A stretch of DNA of 11,204 nt from Lentisphaeria bacterium (GTDB lineage: Bacteria > Verrucomicrobiota > Lentisphaeria > JABSQK01 > UBA12247): assembly GCA_003477185.1 (NCBI GenBank), contig DMTJ01000591.1:1-11204 (forward strand), read 5' to 3'. This document shows, piece after piece, positions 5,325-11,204 of the stretch. Position 1 is the stretch's first letter, and each line of letters starts with the position of its first letter. Made by a program: the position numbers and the translations under genes. The notes under the pieces were generated by a model. That model worked only from the letters and a program-made list of their open reading frames with translations. It made no database searches and had not been told where the DNA came from.

Positions 5325-7181
5325 ATGGAGATTCTGGCTGCTACCAATAACGCGCACAAGCTTTTTGAACTCAAGCAACTGTTGGCTGCATTGGGGATAT
5401 CTGTGCGCGGCGCCGAAGATGTGGGTGGGATTCCGGAGGTAGACGAGGATGCCCCCACCTTCAAGGGGAATGCGCTGAAGAAGGCCATCTCGGCGGCCCA
5501 GCATGCCAATTGCGTGGCGCTGGCCGATGACTCGGGGCTGGAGGTCTTCAGCCTGAATCGTGATCCGGGCGTGATGAGCGCCCGCTACGCTGGCACGCAC
5601 GGTGACGATGTTGCGAACATCGCAAAAGTTCTGGATGCGCTAGAGGATTGCGAGGATCGCAGAGCACGCTTTGTCTGCGCGATCGCTGTCGCCCGGCCGA
5701 ATGGCCAGGCGGATGTGGTGGAGGGAGACGTTTATGGCACGATTACGCACAAGCCGCGGGGAGACCGCGGCTTTGGCTACGACCCTATTTTTATCCCGGA
5801 TGGCGACGACCGTACGTTTGGCGAATTTACGCCGGCTGAGAAGGATAAGATTAGCCACCGATCGGCCGCACTGCGCGCCGCGACTGCCTGCAAGCTGTTT
5901 GAGTCTGTGCTCGGCCAGCCCTCGTCCGCGGACCTGTTTGAGCGGGCCATTGCGGTAATTCCGGGCGGGGTGAATAGTCCGGTGCGGGCATTTGGCTCTG
6001 TGGGTGGCGAGCCGTTGTACGTGAAGTCCGGAACTGGAGCGCGCTTCGAATCCGTGGAGGGCACGCAATTTCTGGATTTCTGCTGCTCATGGGGGCCGTT
6101 GATTTTGGGGCATGCGCATCCTGAAGTGGTGGACGCTGTGCAGCGAGCGAGCGAAGCTGGGCTGTCCTACGGTCTAAACACGCCAGGCGAAGTAGAGATC
6201 GCCGAGACTATTTCGCGGCTTGTGCCGGAGATGGAGATGGTGCGTCTGGTGAACTCGGGGACCGAGGCCACGATGACGGCGCTGCGCTTGGCCCGCGGGG
6301 TTACGGGGCGGCGGAAGATGATCAAGTTTGACGGTTGCTACCACGGACACTCGGACCAACTGCTGGTTGCGGCGGGAAGTGGCTTGCTGACGGGGGGGAT
6401 TTCCTCATCTGCGGGCGTGTCTGGTGACGATGTCTTTGTCGCGCCATACAACGATCTCCGCGCCGTGCGCGAGATCATTCACGCACACGGGCAGGAGCTG
6501 GCGGCGATTATCGTGGAGCCGGTCGCAGGCAACATGGGCTATGTTTGCCCGAATGATGGTTTCCTCCAAGGGCTGCGCGCTCTGGCGGATGATTGCGGGG
6601 CGCTGCTGATTTTCGATGAGGTGATCACTGGCTTTCGCTTTGGCGCTACGACCTACGGGCACCTGCGCGGGATTAGCCCAGATTTGACTTGTCTGGGCAA
6701 GGTGATTGGCGGTGGACTGCCGATTGGCGCAATCGGTGGCTCGGCGCAGCACATGACGCGACTGGCTCCGCTGGGAGACGTCTACCAGGCTGGGACTCTG
6801 AGCGGGAACCCGGTGGCAGTGGCGGCCGGACTCACGACGCTGCGGATTCTCGAGCGCGATAACCCGTATCCGCGTCTGGCCGAGCTGGGAACTGCAGCCC
6901 GAGATGGGTTGAACGAGCTACTGCAGGCAGCGCCGTTTCCCGCGCACTGTGCCGGGCAGGGGAGTGTGTTTACCATCTTTTTCGGCGAGGGGCCTATCGG
7001 AGATCTTAGTGGTGCTAAGGCCTGCGATACGGAGCGTTATGCTTCCTGCTTTCGCAGCATGAGGCGTGGAGGCGTGTATTTGCCGCCATCACAATTCGAA
7101 CTTTCCTTTCTTTCGGCAGCGCACCACGAGGCCGATGTGGAGATGTTGATGTCGCGAATGGCGGCATGGCTCCGAGAGTGA
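5325..7181 (+). CDS. Fusion: RdgB/HAM1 XTP/dITP pyrophosphatase + HemL glutamate-1-semialdehyde 2,1-aminomutase
   Basis: A 618-residue single frame joining two complete enzymes. Residues 1-197 are RdgB-like: ATNNAHK near the N-terminus, GNALKKA (48-54), ADDSGLEV with probable catalytic D69, FGYDPIF (150-156) and SHRSAALRA (177-185). This family hydrolyses dITP, ITP and XTP to monophosphate and pyrophosphate. From about 200 HemL begins directly, with LFERAIAVIPGGVNSPVRAF, then GSWGP-like CSWGPLILGHAHP (254-266), NSGTEATMTALR, GCYHGHSDQ, FDEVITGFRFG with D431, and LGKVIGGGLPIGA with the PLP lysine K459. HemL converts glutamate-1-semialdehyde to 5-aminolevulinate, the haem precursor. There is almost no linker and no start codon is needed at the junction. 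ATG 5325 fits the RdgB N-terminus; GTG 5301 would add 8 residues. An 84-bp gap precedes it, and the next gene starts 6 bp after its stop. Confidence 0.95.
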   Translation: MEILAATNNAHKLFELKQLLAALGISVRGAEDVGGIPEVDEDAPTFKGNALKKAISAAQHANCVALADDSGLEVFSLNRDPGVMSARYAGTHGDDVANIAKVLDALEDCEDRRARFVCAIAVARPNGQADVVEGDVYGTITHKPRGDRGFGYDPIFIPDGDDRTFGEFTPAEKDKISHRSAALRAATACKLFESVLGQPSSADLFERAIAVIPGGVNSPVRAFGSVGGEPLYVKSGTGARFESVEGTQFLDFCCSWGPLILGHAHPEVVDAVQRASEAGLSYGLNTPGEVEIAETISRLVPEMEMVRLVNSGTEATMTALRLARGVTGRRKMIKFDGCYHGHSDQLLVAAGSGLLTGGISSSAGVSGDDVFVAPYNDLRAVREIIHAHGQELAAIIVEPVAGNMGYVCPNDGFLQGLRALADDCGALLIFDEVITGFRFGATTYGHLRGISPDLTCLGKVIGGGLPIGAIGGSAQHMTRLAPLGDVYQAGTLSGNPVAVAAGLTTLRILERDNPYPRLAELGTAARDGLNELLQAAPFPAHCAGQGSVFTIFFGEGPIGDLSGAKACDTERYASCFRSMRRGGVYLPPSQFELSFLSAAHHEADVEMLMSRMAAWLRE

Positions 7182-7187
7182 TAAACA

Positions 7188-8039
7188 ATGTACATCAGTG
7201 AGCATTCGTTCTCTGATTTCTTTTCTCCGGACCTGGTCAAGGCCATGGCCAGCGAGTGCAGTTCGATTATTCCGGAGCCGGATACGATTCTGTTCGAGGA
7301 GGAAGATGCACCGGACCTAATGTATCTGGTGCTTGAGGGCCGCGTGCTGTTGTCCAAGCAAACGATCCAGGGGCATCATGTCGCAATCGCGACTGTGGAG
7401 GGACACGACTATTTTGGGGAGTTTGGCGTGGTCGATGATCTGGTGCGGAGCGCGCGGGCCATTACGGATGGCTACTTGGAGATGGCGACGATTCCAGTGG
7501 ATTTGGCGCGGCGCTACATCCAGCTGGCGCCCGGTAGCGCCTTGCTGGGGATGACCACTGAATTGCAAGATTACGCGAAGGGGCAGAACACCTGTGTGCT
7601 GACCCCGATCGATCCGGCGGACGTGGTGGAATCTGTGTGGATTGCCAATCGCACCTATCTGGAGAATCGGGATATCGGGCTGATTATCGACGCCGAGCCG
7701 TGCAAAATACGTGGTGATGCCACCGAGTTGGAACGTATGATCCAGAATTCACTGAACAATTCGGCGGAGGCGTTGGCCAGTGGCGGGGAGATCGAAGTCT
7801 CATGCGGTGGCGATGACGCTGGGGGGACTGTGACCTTACGGGTGGCGGATAATGGCCCGAGGATTCCAGAGTCCATCGGGGAGGCGCTGTTTGAGCCATT
7901 TGTGACGGAAGGGAAGCGGCAGGGCACCGGGCTGGGAATGGCGATTGCGAAGTCCGCAGTCGAAGCCCACGGCGGATCCATCGTGCTGGAAGACACGTCA
8001 AGTGGGGCGTCGTTTCGGATCGAACTGGCTGCTCTTTAG
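7188..8039 (+). CDS. Cyclic-nucleotide-binding-like domain + histidine-kinase-type ATPase (HATPase_c), no phospho-acceptor domain
   Basis: A 283-residue soluble protein. Residues about 5-110 resemble a cNMP-binding fold: YLVLEGRVLL (46-55) and the phosphate-cassette-like FGEFGVVDDLVRSARA (76-91), retaining the Gly-Glu pair and an Arg at the usual place. Residues about 138-283 are a GHKL/HATPase_c domain: N box with N187, N190, N191 and E194 (NSLNNSAEAL), G1 box D221-N222-G223, F box FEPF (235-238) and G2 box GTGLGM (246-251). ATP binding looks intact. The two-helix HisKA region carrying the His is absent: only a short helix-like piece (about 115-133) links the domains, with no His there. It may be a ligand-controlled kinase of a partner protein, a phosphatase or a pseudo-kinase; no response regulator is adjacent. 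GAGAG (7174-7178) lies 9 bases before ATG, inside the end of the preceding gene, so expression is coupled to the fusion enzyme. Confidence 0.85.
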   Translation: MYISEHSFSDFFSPDLVKAMASECSSIIPEPDTILFEEEDAPDLMYLVLEGRVLLSKQTIQGHHVAIATVEGHDYFGEFGVVDDLVRSARAITDGYLEMATIPVDLARRYIQLAPGSALLGMTTELQDYAKGQNTCVLTPIDPADVVESVWIANRTYLENRDIGLIIDAEPCKIRGDATELERMIQNSLNNSAEALASGGEIEVSCGGDDAGGTVTLRVADNGPRIPESIGEALFEPFVTEGKRQGTGLGMAIAKSAVEAHGGSIVLEDTSSGASFRIELAAL

Positions 8040-8042
8040 GGA
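8038..8042 (+). promoter_or_regulatory. Ribosome binding site that may set the PfkB start at GTG 8050
   Basis: AGGGA overlaps the stop codon of the preceding gene and lies 7 bases before an in-frame GTG at 8050, an ideal distance; it is 16 bases from ATG 8059. The second G-run (8044-8047) is 11 bases from ATG 8059. The true start could be either. Confidence 0.45.
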
Positions 8043-8058
8043 CGGGGTCGTGGCGCAC

Positions 8059-8988
8059 ATGCATTCGGCAGATTTGCTGACCGTAAGTCCGAACTCCGGC
8101 TGGCAGGTTACGCTAGAGTTTCCCTCGTTGACGCTGGGCGGTGTGAATCGCGCTTGCGCCCGTACTGAGCGGCCCGGTGGCAAGGGTTCTCATTTTGCGA
8201 TGGCGGCGAATACGCTAAAGCCAGGCTCAACTGCTGTGGCGCACTGCCTTGGGGGAGAGCCGGGACGCCGGGTGCGTGTGGCACTGGACGCGTTGCGGAC
8301 TCCGCAAATTGTGGGGGCGATTGCGGAGCGAACGCGCATCTGCACCACCTTGGTAAATGTGCAGAAGGGCGAGGCGACGGAGCTTCTCGAGCCTTCGCCA
8401 GTAGTGACCGTGGCGGAGGCTGAGCGGTTTGAGGCAGCAGTGCGCGAAGCGGCCGTAAGGATGCGCGGGCTTGCCTTCTGCGGCACATTGCCGGAGGGCC
8501 TTCCTCATGATTTTTATGCGCGAGTTGCGAATTTCGCAAAGCCTGATACCTGGGTTTTGCTTGATGGCTGTCGGAAGGTGGAGGATTTGCTGGAGACAGG
8601 GCAGGTGAGGATTCTGAAGGTCAATGAGGAAGAGTTGTCTGAACTCTGTGAGACAGCTGATTTGCGTAAGGCCGCGGACCTGTGCCTCGAGCGCTGGGGG
8701 ATCGAGTGGGTAGGGGTGACGGCTGGGCCGGAACAGGCTTGGTTGATCGGCCAGAACGATACGTTTTCATTCAAAATCCCGCCTGTCCAGGCTCGCAATC
8801 CGATTGGTGCAGGCGATACTGTGGCTGGGGTGATGATGCGCTTTCTACTGGATGGGGGTGCTCCTGAGCGGCCGTTTCGATATGGCTTGGCCGCGGCATC
8901 CGCATCGTGTGAATCGTTGACTGGCGCTGAGTTTTCTCCACTGCGGATGGAGGTGCTTGCAGCGAATGTGGAGGTAAAGAAGCAATGA
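8059..8988 (+). CDS. PfkB-family sugar kinase, 1-phosphofructokinase/tagatose-6-phosphate kinase type
   Basis: A 309-residue protein from ATG 8059 (312 from GTG 8050). Family marks in order: GGVNRACARTERPGGKGSH (27-45; the GGKG glycine signature), RTRICTTLVN (91-100, like the FruK 'RTRINVKL' strand), GTLPEGLP (142-149, like 'GSLPSGV'), KVNEEEL (187-193, like 'KPNxxEL'), and the anion-hole/catalytic PIGAGDTVAG with D253. The family phosphorylates fructose-1-phosphate, tagatose-6-phosphate or related sugar phosphates with ATP. The usual N-terminal NPaxD element, whose Asp contacts the sugar, is replaced by SPNSG (10-14), so the substrate may differ or the enzyme may be divergent. Its stop overlaps the kinase start (ATGA). 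A link to the EIIA gene (fructose PTS metabolism) is possible but weak, because no sugar permease is present. Confidence 0.88.
   Translation: MHSADLLTVSPNSGWQVTLEFPSLTLGGVNRACARTERPGGKGSHFAMAANTLKPGSTAVAHCLGGEPGRRVRVALDALRTPQIVGAIAERTRICTTLVNVQKGEATELLEPSPVVTVAEAERFEAAVREAAVRMRGLAFCGTLPEGLPHDFYARVANFAKPDTWVLLDGCRKVEDLLETGQVRILKVNEEELSELCETADLRKAADLCLERWGIEWVGVTAGPEQAWLIGQNDTFSFKIPPVQARNPIGAGDTVAGVMMRFLLDGGAPERPFRYGLAAASASCESLTGAEFSPLRMEVLAANVEVKKQ
8970..8974 (+). promoter_or_regulatory. Strong Shine-Dalgarno for the Ser/Thr kinase gene
   Basis: GGAGG lies 10 bases before ATG 8985, inside the end of the PfkB gene. It is the best ribosome binding site in the window and, with the ATGA overlap, supports coupled translation of the kinase. 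Confidence 0.7.
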
Positions 8989-9983
8989 GCGAAGATCTAG
9001 GCAAGGTGCGTTTGCACACAAACTTGCGTTTTATCCGGGAGATTGCCGCGGGGGCGATGGGGACGGTTTTTGAGGCAGAGGACAGCGGTGCGGAGGGGTT
9101 TACCAAGCGCGTCGCGGTCAAGCGTCTGCATCCGGAACTCAGCAAGAAGCGGCCGTTTGTGGAGATGTTTATCCAGGAAGCCAAGCTGGTCGCGGACTTG
9201 GTGCATGAGAATATCGTCCAGATCTACCAGCTTATTTCCGCGGGTGGAAAGCACTACATCCTAATGGAGTATGTGCATGGGATGCCGCTGTCGCACATGT
9301 GTCGGGTATTGAATGCGACCGGTCAGCGCGTGCCAAATAACCTGGCAATTTTTATTGCGGCTCGTATTGCCCGTGGGCTCTCGTATGCGCATTCGCGGCG
9401 AGACAACGAGGGCCGGCCGCTGCAGGTGGTGCACCGGGATATCTGTCCGCACAACGTGCTGATTAATACGGAAGGCCAGCCCAAGATCACAGACTTTGGG
9501 ATTGCCCTAGCTGCAAATCGCGCGACGACGCTCGACGATGGTGCGGTCTGCGGCAAGGGGCCATACATGTCTCCAGAGCAGGCTGCCGTGCGGGAGGTGG
9601 ACTTTCGCACTGATATCTTCGCGCTCGGGACAGTGTTGTTTCAGCTGCTCTCCGGCACGCCCGTGCGCCAGGCGACGACGATGACGCAGGCGATTGCGAT
9701 GGCCCGGGCTACGGTGATCGATTGGGATGCATTGCCGGCTGACCTGCCGGACGATCAGATGGCGATCCTGCGCAGAGCGCTGGCGGCAGACAGGAACGAT
9801 CGGTTCGAGTCTGCGGATGTGTTTGGGAAAGCCCTCGAGTACGAGATTTACAAGGGAGGCTATGGGCCGACGATTCAGACCCTTGAGGAGTATCTGCGCG
9901 CGGAGTTTCCCTACCTATACACTAACGAACGGCCCATCTCCGAACGACTCGGTGAAATCGAGCGGACGCTCATCACGACCTGA
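8985..9983 (+). CDS. Soluble Hanks-type Ser/Thr protein kinase
   Basis: A 332-residue protein with a full kinase domain over about 14-290. The Gly-rich loop AAGAMGTVFEA (21-31), VAVK with K46, helix C Glu E65, HRDICPHN (150-157) with catalytic D152 and N157, DFG (170-172), the activation segment and SPEQ (196-199, in the APE position) are all present, so it is probably active. The lysine usual in HRDxKPxN is Cys (C154); substitutions at this site are common in some bacterial kinases. The activation loop has TTLDD (181-185) as likely autophosphorylation sites. There is no transmembrane segment, PASTA or other sensor domain; a tail of about 40 residues follows the kinase fold. It therefore acts in the cytoplasm and must sense signals through partners. 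It is last in the plus-strand run, overlaps the PfkB gene by 4 bp (ATGA), and ends 24 bp from the converging minus-strand gene. Substrates are unknown; the threonine-rich linker of the GrpE-like protein is a candidate. Confidence 0.95.
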   Translation: MSEDLGKVRLHTNLRFIREIAAGAMGTVFEAEDSGAEGFTKRVAVKRLHPELSKKRPFVEMFIQEAKLVADLVHENIVQIYQLISAGGKHYILMEYVHGMPLSHMCRVLNATGQRVPNNLAIFIAARIARGLSYAHSRRDNEGRPLQVVHRDICPHNVLINTEGQPKITDFGIALAANRATTLDDGAVCGKGPYMSPEQAAVREVDFRTDIFALGTVLFQLLSGTPVRQATTMTQAIAMARATVIDWDALPADLPDDQMAILRRALAADRNDRFESADVFGKALEYEIYKGGYGPTIQTLEEYLRAEFPYLYTNERPISERLGEIERTLITT

Positions 9984-10007
9984 TTCGTATGGCGCCCGCG
10001 CTGCGTG

Positions 10008-11204
10008 TCACTCGCCTGCGAACTGGCAGAGGCGGTCGATGTCTGCTTGCCCACGATGCTTTTTCAGTTCTGGCCTCTCGGCGAGTGAGTGGGCTGCGGC
10101 TAGCGAGCTGGAGAGCTGCCAGCGGGTCCAGGCTGGCGCGCTCTTTGGGAGCTGCGCCAGATCTTGACTGATGATGGCGGCGATCCCGTGGCGAACGATT
10201 TCGGCTTGCGGGTCTCCTGCGGGGGCGTAATCCAGCAAACGAGCCAAGTGGGGAATCGCAGCAGGGCTGAGGTTTTTGAGGCAAAGGGGGCGCAAGGCGC
10301 GTCGCCGTCGCTCGGCGTCCTCGGGATCGGAATCTGTAACTGCCAGTACGCGGCTGACGTTGAACTGGGTGCATACGACATCCAGCGGCGTGATGGCCAG
10401 CAGGGTAAGCGCCACCAGAAAGGCGCGCAGATCCATGCGCACGAGCCAGAGAAACGAACGTCGCTGGGCTAACTTCCAGACCATGAGTCCTAGGCCGCTG
10501 ATGACCAAAGCCACGCCGTATATGCCAGTCACACGCAGGTGGGTGAGCCCACTGAAGTCTACATACATCACAATGCGGACGAGTGCGCTGGCAGCGAGGA
10601 TGACGTTCTGAGCAGCCCAGAGGAAGGCAAGCTTGCGGAGCAACCTGGCCCTAGGATGGAAGTTCAGGCCACCTTGAAAGGCAATCCCGATCACGACGGC
10701 GCTGAGCAAGAGTGCGCCGGTTAGCCAAGCACAGCCGCTGTGGGTGTACTGTGTCCAGCTGATTCCTTCCGGGAGGCTGCCATCAAGATAAAGGTGGTGA
10801 CCGTCCAAGATGTTGTAGAGCAGAAACAGAATGTTCACACTGATGAAGGTGGCGCGAGATACGGCGAACCCATCGCCAGCTTCCGCCTTCTCCTCAGCAA
10901 CGGGGCGTAGGTTTTGGGACCAGCTTGCAAGCTGGTCTATGAGCTGGAGTTTCGCCAATGGGCGGACCAAAGCGGCCATGACTGCGGCCCAAAACAGCCA
11001 GTGAACAGGACGGGCGGGCTGGAATCCTTCGAGAAAGAGCTCGAAGACATCGCCGATCCAGCCAGTGGCACTGTCGAAAATCGTGCCCACGACTGGGTTG
11101 GCTGCGCTGAAAATCCAGGCAAATACGCAGGTTACCACGACGGGGATAATAGCGATGCGCAGCACGTTGGCGAGGGCCACGCCGCGGGAGATCGGCGCCA
11201 AACG
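10008..11204 (-). CDS. DUF4153/DUF4173-like multi-spanning membrane protein (N-terminus beyond the right edge)
   Basis: The frame is open to the window edge and ends with TGA (complement of 10008-10010); at least 397 residues are visible, so it is partial unless the TTG at 11201 is the start. About eight hydrophobic helices are seen, such as VLRIAIIPVVVTCVFAWIF, WLFWAAVMAALV, FISVNILFLLYNIL, a segment after WTQYTHSGCAWLTGALLL, VILAASALVRIVMYV, YGVALVISGLGLMVW and FLVALTLLAITPLDVV. The 'NILFLLYN...YTHSGCAWL' region and the following 'TQFNVSRVL' plus 'LSPAAIPHLARLLD' tail match the general pattern of DUF4153/DUF4173 proteins, whose function is not known. After the last helix a soluble, Arg-rich C-terminal tail of about 120 residues follows. 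The gene converges on the kinase gene with only 24 bp between stops and no obvious terminator hairpin. The family call is from memory of pattern. Confidence 0.7.
   Translation of the reverse strand, partial: RLAPISRGVALANVLRIAIIPVVVTCVFAWIFSAANPVVGTIFDSATGWIGDVFELFLEGFQPARPVHWLFWAAVMAALVRPLAKLQLIDQLASWSQNLRPVAEEKAEAGDGFAVSRATFISVNILFLLYNILDGHHLYLDGSLPEGISWTQYTHSGCAWLTGALLLSAVVIGIAFQGGLNFHPRARLLRKLAFLWAAQNVILAASALVRIVMYVDFSGLTHLRVTGIYGVALVISGLGLMVWKLAQRRSFLWLVRMDLRAFLVALTLLAITPLDVVCTQFNVSRVLAVTDSDPEDAERRRRALRPLCLKNLSPAAIPHLARLLDYAPAGDPQAEIVRHGIAAIISQDLAQLPKSAPAWTRWQLSSSLAAAHSLAERPELKKHRGQADIDRLCQFAGE

Noticed and set aside
7945..8058. Upstream extension of the PfkB frame
   Set aside because: It overlaps the HATPase gene; the PfkB similarity begins only after 8059 and ribosome sites point to 8050 or 8059.
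9984..10007. Terminator between the convergent genes
   Set aside because: The 24 bases between stops hold no clear stem with a T-run; any terminator must lie within coding sequence or be Rho-dependent.
10164..10724. Plus-strand ORFs at the right end
   Set aside because: They lie antisense to the DUF4153-like membrane protein, whose hydrophobic segments and family pattern mark it as the real frame.

Overview
The window is a gene-dense bacterial chromosomal segment of moderately high GC. A single plus-strand run of eight protein genes occupies about 427-9983. It is preceded by a tRNA-Gln and flanked by two minus-strand genes that are cut by the window edges. I see no transposase, phage gene, CRISPR array or rRNA. 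The organism cannot be fixed from the sequence. The use of HemL (five-carbon haem pathway), a Hanks-type Ser/Thr kinase, an HTH-linked PTS IIA protein and many atypical domain combinations would fit a Gram-negative lineage such as the PVC group (Verrucomicrobiota, Kiritimatiellota, Lentisphaerota) or a similar poorly sampled phylum. This is a low-confidence inference.

Layout: an unrecognised minus-strand ORF runs off the left edge (1-252). It is followed by a divergent promoter region and a complete tRNA-Gln(UUG) with encoded CCA (319-392). Next come an HTH + PTS EIIA protein (427-1176), a coiled-coil protein with two tandem GrpE-like domains (1193-2893), a CPBP/CAAX-type membrane protease (2921-3757) and a large protein with a C-terminal J-like domain carrying HPD (3747-5240). 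The run continues with an RdgB-HemL fusion enzyme (5325-7181), a cyclic-nucleotide-binding-like + HATPase protein lacking a histidine phospho-acceptor domain (7188-8039), a PfkB sugar kinase of the 1-phosphofructokinase type (8059-8988) and a soluble Ser/Thr protein kinase (8985-9983). A DUF4153/DUF4173-like membrane protein converges from the right edge (10008-11204).

Spacings between the eight plus-strand genes are 16, 27, -11, 84, 6, about 19 and -4 bp, so most or all of them are probably cotranscribed. The most unusual content is a pair of Hsp70 co-chaperone-like proteins, a duplicated GrpE and a J-like protein, on either side of an intramembrane protease, with no Hsp70 gene in the window. 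The second unusual item is the in-frame fusion of a house-cleaning nucleotide pyrophosphatase to glutamate-1-semialdehyde aminotransferase. Three signalling or metabolic-sensing proteins (EIIA, cNMP-HATPase, Ser/Thr kinase) lie in the same run. Three repeated Thr-Val-(Gly/Asp)-acidic-Leu motifs in the GrpE-like protein are candidate targets of a Thr kinase. How these proteins work together is inference only.
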